Assembly (NCBI GenBank): GCA_963662895.1
Contig: OY759981.1
Location: forward strand, 1,488,001-1,552,000
Origin: GWE2-42-39 sp963662895
GTDB lineage: Bacteria > Bacteroidota > Bacteroidia > Bacteroidales > Prolixibacteraceae
Length of the DNA stretch: 64,000 bases
Direction of reading: 5' to 3'
A program made the translations under genes and the position numbers. The notes under the pieces are model-generated. The model was not told where the DNA came from and searched no databases. It saw nothing but the letters and a program-made list of their open reading frames with translations. Each line of letters starts with the position of its first letter. The first letter of the stretch is position 1. This document shows positions 25,343 to 34,993 of the stretch, one piece after another.

Positions 25343-28194
25343 TATTCTGATATTTTATTAAGACAAATGAGTTTTTTTACCTGGTCAACGTCAAGTTTTG
25401 CCGAAGGGCTGAATTTTGTACCGGTCATATATTTTTTTAGGCTGAAAAGCAGTTGCTGTGCTTCGGGGCGGCAGGGCAGACCGGTTTGTAAGTCGATTCC
25501 GGAAATAAGGATTTTCCCTTTTCCCACCCTGCCTTCAAAGATCAGGGCCAGCGGACGGTTTGTAAACCAATCGTCAATCACCCGGACAATAGGTTTTATT
25601 TCAGCAGGAAAACTTTCGAGCCGGATAGCCCCGGAATGGCTCATGGCATCCCACCATTGCCAGTTGCTGTGATATTCAGTCGGGAATTCAGCCAATGCCG
25701 GATGACCGGGATTGCAAAGAATCCCCAACGTATGTGGTGGTTGACCACTGGTCCATGCCGTGTTCCAGAATATGCTGGAGAATCCAACCGGGATATCGCC
25801 TCCCATTTCCGGGCTGAGTGTCCCTTTTTTCAGACTAAGTAAAACCGAACCACCGTCCTGCAGGAACCGGAGTGTCTGATCATCTATTTGCTGAACGACC
25901 CGGATATTCTCTTCTCCCTTGATTTTTTCTTTTTTTGCCGGATAAACCCAAAAATCCCAACTGTTGCTGAATTCATTAACTGATAATTCAAAAGTTAATT
26001 TCTGCGGAGAGTTTATTTCTGATAACGGGAATGAAACTTCACCCAGTTTGATTCCATTCCCCAACGGGATATTTGTTTTTTGCAGTTGTCCCGACCGGAT
26101 TATATTTCGTCTTCCATTCATGATCTTCCATTCTGGATTTATTGACGTTAAAGAAGCCTCACCAAAGTGGGCAATTTCAAGGGAGGCAAAAAACAGTTCG
26201 TTATTTGTAAAAATCCGTTTTTTCAGCCGGGCCAGCGGAACAGTACTATTGCAAAAACGCTTGTATTCAGCCGGAGAGATATATCCTTTTTCATCCCAGA
26301 AAGCATTGAGGACACCCACCAGGGCTGTTCCCTGCCCGGGAAAGTCGTGTAAATCGAGTAACTGAAATCCGCCCATTTCCGGGGCACGCAAGGCTGCTTC
26401 AATATCGGCCTTGTAACAAAGTGCCTGTAATTTGCCCGAAGCCAGCAAAAAACTGTCGGCTAGTTGTTCCATGCCGTGCTCTTTCAACGTCTCCTGAAAG
26501 ATTTCGAAATTACGGGCACGTAAAGCGCCGTTGTATTTTTCAATTTCTTTGAAATCAGGGTACACACACCACTGTCCTATTTCGTGGCTGACCATGGGTT
26601 GTGAAAATTGTTTGATATAGGCAGACCAGTCATAATCAGTCCGTGGAGCTTCAGCATTGATTATACTTTTCAGCCCTTGTCCCCAATGTTGAATACGGGG
26701 CTCTGAATCACTCAGATAATCATTGGCAGGAAGATTGGGCCAGCCGGCACCGGAAGTGTAGATTCGCCGGTTATCCTTATTTTTCCAGTAGTTTACGAAA
26801 TCAGTCAAAAACGATTTCTGGTTTTTTCCACGGGGCTCATTGCCATACGCCATCATGCAGAAAGAAGGATGGTTCCCGTACGTATCAACCATTCGCAGGC
26901 TTTCTTCATACAGGTATTGATCGAATGGTTTGCCGTCGCCCAGTGTGGTTGACTGGTTTGCCCACGACGAACATTCAACCTGAAGATAAAAACCGGCTTT
27001 GTCGGCTGCAACAAAGGCAGCTTCGGGCGGACACCAAGAGTGAAAACGCATATGGTTCAGCCCGTGTGCCCGGCATATACTAAAGATACGTGACCATTCA
27101 TCCACATTAGTCGCCGGATAACCGGTTTTCGGGAAGATCGCACATTCGAGCGTCCCACGCAGAAAAACCGGACGTCCGTTAATTTCAATCTGTCGCCCGT
27201 TTACGGTAAATGATCTCAGGCCAAAAGTGGTTGAAAGCGAATCTGTCAGGCCGTTTCCCAACTGTTTTACTTCTACGGAAAGAGTATATACATTCGGATT
27301 GAATTCGTCCCAAAGTTTTGCATTTTTGCCCATTGAGTATTCAAGGGTAATTTGATTTTCTCCTGCGACTAAATTTATTTCCTGTATTTGTCCGGATGGC
27401 GTTGTTGGTCCGTCAACTTTCAGTTTTAATTGTGACTGAACTTCATCCCCGGTATCGTTCTGAATTTTTATCCGGGCGGAAATACTTTTGCTTTCCGCAT
27501 CCGGGAAAACAGCAACAGACCGGATATTTACCTTTGGACGGGCTTCGAGGAACAAATTGCCCACCATACCGTTCCAGTTGGTTTGGGTATGATCGGAAAT
27601 ACTATGGGCATTAATACCCGGATCAATATCTTTTACGCGGTTGTCGATGCATAGGGTCAGTATATGTTTACCGGGTTTCAGTTTGCCGGTCAGGTCGTAA
27701 ATATGCGGGGTCCCCAGAGAGTTGCGCATCCCAATCTCCTGGTCATCGGCCCACAGGCGACTTTCCCAGTGACAACGTTCAAGAGACAGCGATAACTGTT
27801 TGTCTTTCCAACTTTTCGGAATGTTTATTTTTTTCTGATACCAGGCCGCACCCTGGTAATGTTTTACAGGTTGTAGCCAAAACGGAATCTTAAAATTGCC
27901 GGGCTGACGGTATTTGGCATATTCCGGGTTTTTAAAAAACGAACTGTCCAGGATTTGTCCGGTCCATTGGGTCTTCAGCGAAATGTCATTTCCTTTTCCG
28001 TTTGTATTCATGGAGCCTGGCAACACAACACTTTCCTTCAAATGCTTCAGATACCATTTTTGTGCAATCCCCTGATCCAGGGAATCGATTGCAAAGAGCC
28101 ATTCTCCTGCCAGGTCAATCTTGTTTATTTCTTTTTTCGTGCAGGCAACAGCCAGCAACACCAAAAAAGTAACCAGTATCCCAAACTTTTTCAT
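25342..28194 (-). CDS. glycoside hydrolase family 2 lipoprotein (beta-galactosidase/glucuronidase-like)
   Basis: 950 residues. Lipoprotein signal with lipobox LAVAC (C18), so anchored in a membrane facing the periplasm or surface. Order: jelly-roll sugar-binding domain (AGEWLFAIDSLDQG...YQGAAWYQKKINIP), Ig-like domain, then the TIM barrel with FLRGTLEC, HMRFHSWCPPEAAF, acid/base Glu in MAYGNEPRG and probable nucleophile Glu in VSHEIGQWCVYP. The C-terminal domain has a beta-rich and a GATase-like end. GH2 enzymes remove beta-linked galactose, glucuronate or mannose; the exact sugar is unclear. It is 1 bp from the sugar porter gene and overlaps DUF5107. Confidence 0.88.
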   Translation of the reverse strand: MKKFGILVTFLVLLAVACTKKEINKIDLAGEWLFAIDSLDQGIAQKWYLKHLKESVVLPGSMNTNGKGNDISLKTQWTGQILDSSFFKNPEYAKYRQPGNFKIPFWLQPVKHYQGAAWYQKKINIPKSWKDKQLSLSLERCHWESRLWADDQEIGMRNSLGTPHIYDLTGKLKPGKHILTLCIDNRVKDIDPGINAHSISDHTQTNWNGMVGNLFLEARPKVNIRSVAVFPDAESKSISARIKIQNDTGDEVQSQLKLKVDGPTTPSGQIQEINLVAGENQITLEYSMGKNAKLWDEFNPNVYTLSVEVKQLGNGLTDSLSTTFGLRSFTVNGRQIEINGRPVFLRGTLECAIFPKTGYPATNVDEWSRIFSICRAHGLNHMRFHSWCPPEAAFVAADKAGFYLQVECSSWANQSTTLGDGKPFDQYLYEESLRMVDTYGNHPSFCMMAYGNEPRGKNQKSFLTDFVNYWKNKDNRRIYTSGAGWPNLPANDYLSDSEPRIQHWGQGLKSIINAEAPRTDYDWSAYIKQFSQPMVSHEIGQWCVYPDFKEIEKYNGALRARNFEIFQETLKEHGMEQLADSFLLASGKLQALCYKADIEAALRAPEMGGFQLLDLHDFPGQGTALVGVLNAFWDEKGYISPAEYKRFCNSTVPLARLKKRIFTNNELFFASLEIAHFGEASLTSINPEWKIMNGRRNIIRSGQLQKTNIPLGNGIKLGEVSFPLSEINSPQKLTFELSVNEFSNSWDFWVYPAKKEKIKGEENIRVVQQIDDQTLRFLQDGGSVLLSLKKGTLSPEMGGDIPVGFSSIFWNTAWTSGQPPHTLGILCNPGHPALAEFPTEYHSNWQWWDAMSHSGAIRLESFPAEIKPIVRVIDDWFTNRPLALIFEGRVGKGKILISGIDLQTGLPCRPEAQQLLFSLKKYMTGTKFSPSAKLDVDQVKKLICLNKISE

Positions 28195-28195
28195 A

Positions 28196-29599
28196 TTATT
28201 GGTTTTTAGCGTTTTTAAAATAGGCTTCTACTTCTTCAAGGCTTTTCCCTTTGGTTTCGGGCAATTTTTTCAGGATAAATAAAAAACCTGACAAACAAAT
28301 GAACGCGTATAACCAGAATGTTCCACTGGCATTCAGCATTTTATTGAGGATAGGGAACGTATAGGTAAGTACAAAGCAGGCAACCCACAAGGCTGTAGTT
28401 GCCACCGACATGGCTGCACCCCTGATTCTATTCGGGAAAATTTCGGAAAGTACCACCCAGGTAATCGGGGCCAGTGTCATAGCATAAACTGCAATAGCAA
28501 GTAAAACAAGAATTAAAATAGCCAGGCCTTTTATCTGGAAAAAATAACTGGCCCCCAACACCAGGTAAATCAGCGACAAGCCGGCAACTCCCAGAAGCAT
28601 CAGCTTCCGCCGCCCCCAGCTATCGACGGTTTGCATTGCCACAAGCGTGAACACGAGGTTTACCGCACCGGTGATCACGATATTAAAAAGCATATCGCCA
28701 ACTGAATAGCCTGCCGAAGTAAAAATTTCTTCAGCATAATTAAAAATGACATTAATGCCGCACCATTGCTGTAAAACAGCCAGTACCAGACCAATAATCA
28801 TTACCGGTCTGACATTTTTTGCCCCCAGTTCCCTCCAGTTAACTTTCGAACTGATTTCTTTTAAAGTTTCTGAAATATTTTGTTCCTCGGTTTCCGCATA
28901 AGCCTTTCCTCCTATCCGTTCAAATATTGAAAAAGCTTTCGGATGATTTCCCGCTTTTATGAGGAAGCGGGGACTTTCCGGGATAAAAAAGGCCATTACA
29001 AAAAATGTAAACGCCGGGACCACTTCGGCCCAGAACATCCAACGCCAGCCCATTTGTCCGTTCCACGATTGCAAAATCATCTCGTCGGTCGCCCCTTCCG
29101 GGACTTTTTCTGCGATCAGATAATTAACGATCTGGGCAGCCAGTATGCCGATTACAATGGTTAACTGGTTAACCGACACCAATTTTCCGCGCATGTTGGC
29201 CGGCGCTATTTCGGCAATGTACATCGGTGAAACAGCAGATGCAAGGCCAATACCCAAACCTCCGACTAAACGGTAAGCAATAAAAGGGGCCATTTGATTG
29301 ACAATACCTGTACCGACAGCCGAGATGGTAAACAGAGCTGCCGCACCAATCAAAGGTCTTTTTCTTCCAAACTTATCTGAAAAATAACCGGAAGACAAAG
29401 CGCCGAACAAACAGCCGATCAGGGCGCTGCTCATTGCCCAGCCTTGCAACGAAGGCGAATTGCTTATTTGGAAAAACCGTTCGTAAAAAGGTTTTGCCCC
29501 GCCAATGACGACCCAGTCGTAACCAAAAAGTAAACCACCCATAGCCGAAACCAGGGTAATGCCAATAATGAATTGTTTATTGAATTGGATTTTTTCCAC
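28196..29599 (-). CDS. sugar-porter-family MFS transporter (XylE-like)
   Basis: 467 residues with 12 membrane helices. Sugar-porter signatures: GGLLFGYDWVVIGGA in helix 1, GYFSDKFGRKRPL after helix 2, YRLVGGLGIGLASAVSPMYIAEIAP, PESPRFL before the central loop, and PETKGKSLEEVEAYF at the end. It should import a monosaccharide with H+, presumably the one released by the adjacent GH2 enzyme. First gene of the leftward run; the AraC gene is divergent upstream. Confidence 0.92.
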   Translation of the reverse strand: MEKIQFNKQFIIGITLVSAMGGLLFGYDWVVIGGAKPFYERFFQISNSPSLQGWAMSSALIGCLFGALSSGYFSDKFGRKRPLIGAAALFTISAVGTGIVNQMAPFIAYRLVGGLGIGLASAVSPMYIAEIAPANMRGKLVSVNQLTIVIGILAAQIVNYLIAEKVPEGATDEMILQSWNGQMGWRWMFWAEVVPAFTFFVMAFFIPESPRFLIKAGNHPKAFSIFERIGGKAYAETEEQNISETLKEISSKVNWRELGAKNVRPVMIIGLVLAVLQQWCGINVIFNYAEEIFTSAGYSVGDMLFNIVITGAVNLVFTLVAMQTVDSWGRRKLMLLGVAGLSLIYLVLGASYFFQIKGLAILILVLLAIAVYAMTLAPITWVVLSEIFPNRIRGAAMSVATTALWVACFVLTYTFPILNKMLNASGTFWLYAFICLSGFLFILKKLPETKGKSLEEVEAYFKNAKNQ

Positions 29600-29621
29600 T
29601 GTTTTATTGATTTAGTTTCAA

Positions 29622-29648
29622 CAAAATTACGGACGAACAAGCTGTTCG
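29622..29648 (-). promoter_or_regulatory. possible -7 box and operator of the sugar-porter operon
   Basis: On the minus strand TAATTTTG (29622-29629) fits the Bacteroidota -7 consensus TANNTTTG. Five bases upstream is an inverted repeat CGAACA-AGC-TGTTCG (29634-29648). No good TTTG -33 box is seen at the usual spacing, as expected for an activator-dependent promoter. AraC binding is inferred only from position. Confidence 0.35.
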
Positions 29649-29992
29649 AAAATGAACAATCAAATGAAAATATGGATAATATTATCATTTTTATAAATAT
29701 ATTGAAATAGAGAAAATATTTTTATCAGCACCAATACATCTTGTATTATAATCAATTCTTATTTGTTTTTATATTTTTGATATGTGTTTGCTGACTTAAA
29801 ACATTCACTATTTAAATATATTTTGAAGCGGGAACAGTTTTTTGTTTATCTGTTCTGTTGGCTTAATATTTTATATACAAGCAACAAAACTGCTATTTTC
29901 AACTTTGTACAAGAAAGTGAGTAATTTTGACTTGTGATAACAAAATTGAAAAATGATTAATAACGATTCAAATACATTTATTATTATTTATG

Positions 29993-30113
29993 AGGCTGTT
30001 CAAAAATACAATTATTAAACACGAAGGACGCAAAGAATAAATATTTATAAAACAATACTTTGTGTCTTAGTGCCTTTGTGTTTAAAGTTATTTTTTATCT
30101 TTTTGAACACCCT
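29993..30113. mobile_element. 121-bp MITE-like palindromic element
   Basis: Ends AGGCTGTTCAAAAA (29993-30006) and TTTTTGAACACCCT (30100-30113) are inverted repeats with one mismatch. Inside, AAACACGAAGGACGCAAAG faces CTTTGTG..TTAGTGCCTTTGTGTT, forming a long imperfect hairpin. No ORF. It lies in the 539-bp gap between the divergent porter and AraC genes, 25 bp before the AraC start. Confidence 0.55.
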
Positions 30114-30138
30114 ATGAATATCATGTAAAATTTCTCGA

Positions 30139-31014
30139 ATGAAAAAGAAAGACGGGTTTCCCGGTCAGTTGAGTTATGTGATCCCGGATAAAATACTGGA
30201 ATTGGTTCGGAAAAATCCGATGATTGCTGATTTGTATATCACCGATATTGGCTATTATCCGCAGGCCAGTCATCATTTCAGGGAACGTAAGCAAGGTATT
30301 CCCCAATCGATACTGATCTATAATATTGAAGGGAAAGGATTTATTACTGCAGGGAACACCCGGCATGAATTGCTGCCCGATCATTTTTTTATCATCCAGA
30401 AGGGTATCCCTCATTCCTATTTTGCCGACAAGCAAACTCCCTGGTCGATTTACTGGATTCATTTTGCCGGGACAAAGGCCGGGCAGCTTTCCCGGTTTGC
30501 CCTTCGTCCGGTACCTGTCGAAAGGGGGAAAACATCACGGATCAATGAGCGCCTTGAATTGTTCTCCGAAATTTTCCGCAACCTGGAACGGGGGTTCAGT
30601 ATTGAAACGCTTGAATATATTAATTTATGTCTGCCCCATTTACTGGCATCATTTTCTTATCTGGACCAATACCGGCTTGTAAAAGAGGTTTCAGACAAAG
30701 ACCCTGTGGGGCAGAGCGTCAATTTTATGCTTGAAAACCTGAACCGGAAATTCAGGCTGGAAGAACTGGCCAGCGAAGTCAAATTATCGGCTTCGCATTA
30801 TTCTCGATTATTTCTCAGCAAAACCGGACATTCGCCTATTGATTATTTTATCCAGTTAAAAGTTCAGCGGGCCTGCCGTTTGCTCGACAACTCGGACTGG
30901 AACATTGCCGAAGTGGCCCGGGAGACGGGTTTCGACGATCCGTTCTATTTTTCGCGCCAGTTCCGGAAGGTAATGAACATGTCGCCACGGGAATACCGGA
31001 GAAGGTACAACTGA
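30139..31014 (+). CDS. AraC-family transcriptional regulator
   Basis: 291 residues. The N-terminal half is a cupin-like ligand-binding domain (RHELLPDHFFIIQKGIPHSY, IYWIHFAG), and the C-terminal 100 residues hold the two AraC helix-turn-helix motifs: FRLEELASEVKLSASHYSRL and WNIAEVARETGFDDPFYFSR followed by QFRKVMNMSPREYR. It is divergent from the sugar porter/GH2/DUF5107 run and most likely senses a sugar to control it. Confidence 0.9.
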   Translation: MKKKDGFPGQLSYVIPDKILELVRKNPMIADLYITDIGYYPQASHHFRERKQGIPQSILIYNIEGKGFITAGNTRHELLPDHFFIIQKGIPHSYFADKQTPWSIYWIHFAGTKAGQLSRFALRPVPVERGKTSRINERLELFSEIFRNLERGFSIETLEYINLCLPHLLASFSYLDQYRLVKEVSDKDPVGQSVNFMLENLNRKFRLEELASEVKLSASHYSRLFLSKTGHSPIDYFIQLKVQRACRLLDNSDWNIAEVARETGFDDPFYFSRQFRKVMNMSPREYRRRYN

Positions 31015-31070
31015 TCCCTTATGCCGGATCCCCGATATTCGATCCTTGTTTTTCGGGTTGCTCGTTTCAG

Positions 31071-31132
31071 GTTTGAGTCCATTCCGAAAAGTTGTTTCAT
31101 TGCGATCTTGGCTTTTCGGAGTGGACTCAAAC
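31071..31132. terminator. 21-bp-stem hairpin between convergent genes
   Basis: Arms 31071-31091 (GTTTGAGTCCATTCCGAAAAG) and 31112-31132 pair at 20 of 21 positions around a 20-base loop. Placed between the ends of the rightward AraC gene and the leftward DUF4249 gene, it could stop transcription from both sides. There is no T tract, so a dispersed repeat is an alternative. Confidence 0.45.
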
Positions 31133-31188
31133 TTAAGGTTTAAAGTTGCGGTTTTTGATATTTGGATTTTGCATGCACTATTCAGGGC

Positions 31189-32076
31189 TTACTTTAGTTG
31201 GCTTACAAGCTGTTCGTCGATTGGTACCGTGTTCGATGCAGACACATCTTGGGCAGTAAAAAGTCCCAGGACTGTACTTCCGTTGCTTGCCGTGAAATTA
31301 CTTTCGATATTAGCCGGAGGGACACTAAAAAGGCCGCCGGCAGTACTCTGATCGTACAGTTGGTAATAATACTTGTATGCAAACTCGGAAATTGAATTTT
31401 GTTTTACCATTACGGTTGAACCTGCGTTTAATTCCGGGTCTTCATCGTCGTCATGATAATCGGTAAAGATTTCGAGGCTCGAAACGTAATTTCCGTCCAC
31501 CAGTTCGTCGCTGGCAACAGATAAATCTTCGGCATCGTTCAGCAGTACCCCGTCAATATAAATGTCCCATTTGTAATAGTTCCCTTCGCCTTCGGGTTCG
31601 TCCCCGTAAATAAAAATTCCGAGAAATTCTTCATCGCCCCGTAATGACGGGTGTACCTGGATTGAGTCAATTGGTTCCACACTCGATAATACATCGGAAC
31701 CGGTAATGGTAATTCCGTTGTGTTCGATGGTAACCGTGTATTCTTTGCCTGTTTCGCCCAAAAAGGTTTCCGGAGCCAGGTAAAGTCCCTGATTTTCGGT
31801 ACTTTCTTCCAGCCGGATACTTTTTTGTGGTTCACTGTTGTCGGAAATAGTAACTGTAGCGCCACTAACTCCGGGATAGCTGGTGCTCTCATCAACCCGA
31901 AGAGTTTTATACAGGAAAACGTACGGGGCCCTTTCTGTCGTGATTTTTGCTTCAACCGCATACAGGTTCAGGTTTTCGTCGCTTACTTTTACATCAATCA
32001 CATCTTCGCAGGCTGTAAAAATCATCATCTGTAAGAAGACAAACAGCGGAATAATATATCGTTTCATGTTCTTCAT
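31189..32076 (-). CDS. DUF4249 outer-membrane lipoprotein
   Basis: 295 residues. Lipobox MIFTAC (C23) after a hydrophobic signal. The mature protein is beta-rich with the DUF4249 layout (EDVIDVKVSDENLNLYAVEA opening, APYVFLYKTL, VSGATVTISDN). DUF4249 proteins sit at the cell surface and are encoded next to a TonB-dependent receptor, here only 4 bp upstream, much as SusD lipoproteins pair with SusC. The ligand is unknown. Confidence 0.88.
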   Translation of the reverse strand: MKNMKRYIIPLFVFLQMMIFTACEDVIDVKVSDENLNLYAVEAKITTERAPYVFLYKTLRVDESTSYPGVSGATVTISDNSEPQKSIRLEESTENQGLYLAPETFLGETGKEYTVTIEHNGITITGSDVLSSVEPIDSIQVHPSLRGDEEFLGIFIYGDEPEGEGNYYKWDIYIDGVLLNDAEDLSVASDELVDGNYVSSLEIFTDYHDDDEDPELNAGSTVMVKQNSISEFAYKYYYQLYDQSTAGGLFSVPPANIESNFTASNGSTVLGLFTAQDVSASNTVPIDEQLVSQLK

Positions 32077-32080
32077 TTTT

Positions 32081-34438
32081 TTAAAAAGTAAAGTTATATG
32101 TAAAAGAAGGTATTACTGACCCGATAATTGAAATACGGGTTGCTTCAGAAATCTGCGGGTTATCTTCGTTTTGTTTAAAGGTTACCGAATAGGCATTTCG
32201 CCGGGCATATACGTTGTACAGTGAAAAGTTGAGTGTTCGTTTTACCTTCCGGTTTTTATTTTTTTTCGGGTTGTATGTCAGCGACAAATCGAGCCGGTGA
32301 TAATCGGGTATCCGGGCGCTGTTGCGGCCGGGATAGTAGAACACGGTGTTTCCCTGTACTTCGTATTTGGCCACCGGGTAGGTGGTGGGATTACCGGTGG
32401 CAAATACCCAGTTGGCCGATAAAGTGACTCGTTCGTTCAGTTCATAGTTGGTAACAAGTGAAATATCGTGAGTGCGGTCGTAAGCCGACGGATAGGATTT
32501 ACCTTCGTTTATCTCCGGAATTTTTCGCATACTGCGCGACAAGGTGTAACTCAGCCAGCCTGTAAACCGGCCTTGCAGCTTTTTTGCAAGAAGTTCCAAC
32601 CCGTACGAGTAGCCGTCGCCGTGAAGAAGTTCTGTTTCCAGATCTTCATTCAGGAACAATTCTGCCCCGTTTTTATAATCAAGTACGTTTTGCATGTCTT
32701 TGTAATAAACTTCTGCTGATGTTTCGAACATGTTGTTTTTGAAGTTCCGGAAATAACCCAGTGCAACCTGGTCTGCCAGCAGTGGTTTGATGTATTTGCT
32801 GGTTGGCAGCCATATGTCGAGCGGGGTAGGGGAAGTGGTATTTGAAATCAGGTGCAGGTTTTGCACCATCCGGTTGTACGATACCTTTATTGAACTGGAG
32901 CGTCCGAGAGAATATTTCAATGCAACGCGGGGTTCAATATTTATATACGGATCGTCAATTAATTCCCAGCTTTTATACGATTTTTCACTGGTTACTTCAT
33001 CTTCATCCGGGGCATCGGGGTGCAGGTATTCGCGTACTGTACCCTTGCCAACCTGTTGAAAACACGATAAACGAGCCCCGTATTTCAGGGTTAAACGTGT
33101 ACCAATGGATTGCTCGTTTTCTGCATACAATGCTCCATCAAGGGTATTGTAATTGGTTAACATCAAATCGGAATAAAATGAGTTCTCGTTGGCCGTGATA
33201 TTTCCCGGTTCAAAATGATGGTAAATGGCATTCAATCCAAGATTCAGTCTGTTTTTAGAGTTGAGGAACCATGTGAAATCTTCTTTAATATTCAGATCGT
33301 TGATTTGAGAACTCCAGTCGAACTGGTCGGCATTGTCGCCCGGAACACCCAGGTTGTAGTCGTATTTCGAATAGATAATAGATGTATTGGAGAACAGTTT
33401 CCCGTTGAAAATATGGTTCCACCTGGCCGTACCGGTAAGATTTCCCCAGCGCATATAAATTGCTTCGCCCAGTTCGAAGCAGTCCTCGCCTCCATAGGCT
33501 GAGATAAAGATGCGGTCTTTATCACCCAGTTGAATATTGGTTTTCAGGTTCAGGTCGTAGAAATAGAGTTTGTTATCTTTCAGTTCGTCCACACCGGCCA
33601 ACCGTCCGAGCACATCGGCATAGGTACGGCGCCCGGAAATGATATAACTCCACTTGTCTTTAATAACCGGGCCTTCCAGGGTTAAACGGCTCGAAAGGTT
33701 ACCTATCCCGCCATCAACATGAAAATTGCGTATATTCCCGTCTTTCATCCGGATGTCGATTACCGATGAAATTTTACCGCCATATTCGGCCGGGATACCT
33801 CCTTTGTAAACCTGAATGTCTTTTATTGCATCGGAATTGAAAACTGAGAAAAAGCCCATCAGGTGCGAAGCATTATAAACCGGCGCTTCGTCAAGGATCA
33901 GCAGGTTCTCATCGGGGCCGCCGCCACGGACATACAGGCCCGAACTGCCTTCGCCGCCGCTTTGGATCCCCGGTAACAGGGTAATACTTTTCAGTACGTC
34001 CACTTCGCCCATAAACGATGGAAGTTTTTTAACCAGTTTCACCGACACTTTTTCCATACTCATTTCAATACTTTCGACATTATGGTCTTTACGTTCGCCG
34101 GTTACCTTTATTTCTTCCAGTTGCTTGGTATCTTCGGCAAGATAAATTGTTAATTGCTGGTTTTCGTTCAGGTTTACGATATGTTCCTGGGACTGGTAAC
34201 CAATAAAAGAAAAACTGACTTTGTAGGTGCCTTTGGGAACGGAAATAGAATAAAACCCGTAGGGATTTGAAATAACCCCGGTAACTTTTTCGGGGATGTA
34301 GCAGGTCGCCCCGATCAGGGCTTCACCGCTGGCTTTGTCTTTTATGTAGCCGCTCAGGGTTCCCATTGATTCTGCCATCTGGGCTGACCCGCAAAAAGCG
34401 GCAAAAAAGAATAAAAGGAGGACGTACAATCGTTTCAT
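32081..34438 (-). CDS. TonB-dependent outer-membrane receptor with carboxypeptidase-like plug extension
   Basis: 785 residues. Signal peptide to about residue 19 (LLFFFAAFCGSAQ), CarboxypepD_reg-like domain (LSGYIKDKASGEALIGATCY), plug domain (LPSFMGEVDVLKSITLLPGI, GLYVRGGGPDENLILLDEAP-like segment with VYNASHLMGFFS), then a 22-strand barrel ending in aromatic Phe (YNFTF). Partner of the DUF4249 lipoprotein gene. It imports an unidentified ligand with TonB energy. Confidence 0.9.
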   Translation of the reverse strand: MKRLYVLLLFFFAAFCGSAQMAESMGTLSGYIKDKASGEALIGATCYIPEKVTGVISNPYGFYSISVPKGTYKVSFSFIGYQSQEHIVNLNENQQLTIYLAEDTKQLEEIKVTGERKDHNVESIEMSMEKVSVKLVKKLPSFMGEVDVLKSITLLPGIQSGGEGSSGLYVRGGGPDENLLILDEAPVYNASHLMGFFSVFNSDAIKDIQVYKGGIPAEYGGKISSVIDIRMKDGNIRNFHVDGGIGNLSSRLTLEGPVIKDKWSYIISGRRTYADVLGRLAGVDELKDNKLYFYDLNLKTNIQLGDKDRIFISAYGGEDCFELGEAIYMRWGNLTGTARWNHIFNGKLFSNTSIIYSKYDYNLGVPGDNADQFDWSSQINDLNIKEDFTWFLNSKNRLNLGLNAIYHHFEPGNITANENSFYSDLMLTNYNTLDGALYAENEQSIGTRLTLKYGARLSCFQQVGKGTVREYLHPDAPDEDEVTSEKSYKSWELIDDPYINIEPRVALKYSLGRSSSIKVSYNRMVQNLHLISNTTSPTPLDIWLPTSKYIKPLLADQVALGYFRNFKNNMFETSAEVYYKDMQNVLDYKNGAELFLNEDLETELLHGDGYSYGLELLAKKLQGRFTGWLSYTLSRSMRKIPEINEGKSYPSAYDRTHDISLVTNYELNERVTLSANWVFATGNPTTYPVAKYEVQGNTVFYYPGRNSARIPDYHRLDLSLTYNPKKNKNRKVKRTLNFSLYNVYARRNAYSVTFKQNEDNPQISEATRISIIGSVIPSFTYNFTF

Positions 34439-34614
34439 TTGAACATTGTTTAATTGTTTTTATATAGTTTTTGTCTCTACTGACAATTGAATTTATCAAT
34501 GGTTGCTTTTAAAATCAGTTTTTTTGTTTTTTCAGCACAAAAATGAATTTTTCCTGTAAATTGAATCTTCAAAAATCTGTGAAATGCCGAATTATACCGG
34601 CAAATGAAAACCAA

Positions 34615-34746
34615 TGCAAAACTATTATTGTAAACGGAATGGAAAATTATATTCATTGCTTTTTGGGCCTGAAACCCGTTATTTCTATCTCGGAATTAAT
34701 GAAAACTGTGGCGGCCAAGTCATCCAAATATATGAACGACCACCAT
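34615..34746 (+). pseudogene. remnant of IS200/REP-associated Y1 transposase
   Basis: A short rightward stretch reads NGMENYIHCFLGLKPVISIS then ELMKTVAAKSSKYMND, resembling the NHxH...GLxPxxSISDL...NSSKFIN segment of Y1 (IS200-like or RAYT) transposases. The HxH catalytic motif is degraded (NYIHCF), and both ends are missing. The surrounding 34439-34993 gap holds no intact gene; a 16-bp palindrome (CCGGATTTTAATCCGG, 34823-34838) and AGTTCCGAAGGAACGA downstream look like repeats mobilised by such enzymes. Confidence 0.5.
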
Positions 34747-34993
34747 AACCACCAAAAGATTTGAATGGCAGGAAGGATATGGGGTGTTTTCATACAGCTA
34801 GGGATGGTTTATATTGTAACCCCGGATTTTAATCCGGCGGTGAAAGAACAAAACCAGTAGCAGAGTTCCGAAGGAACGATACATGATTTCCAATCGATGC
34901 AGAAAGCATACAACCAACCAGAAATACCCTGGCTCTTCGGCTTTCAGGAGAGTTTTGGTGGAGTGAAAATCCGGTTCAAAACTATGTGTGGTC

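Noticed and set aside
31189..34438. SusC/SusD polysaccharide utilisation pair
   Set aside because: The lipoprotein is DUF4249, not SusD, and the receptor is shorter than typical SusC.
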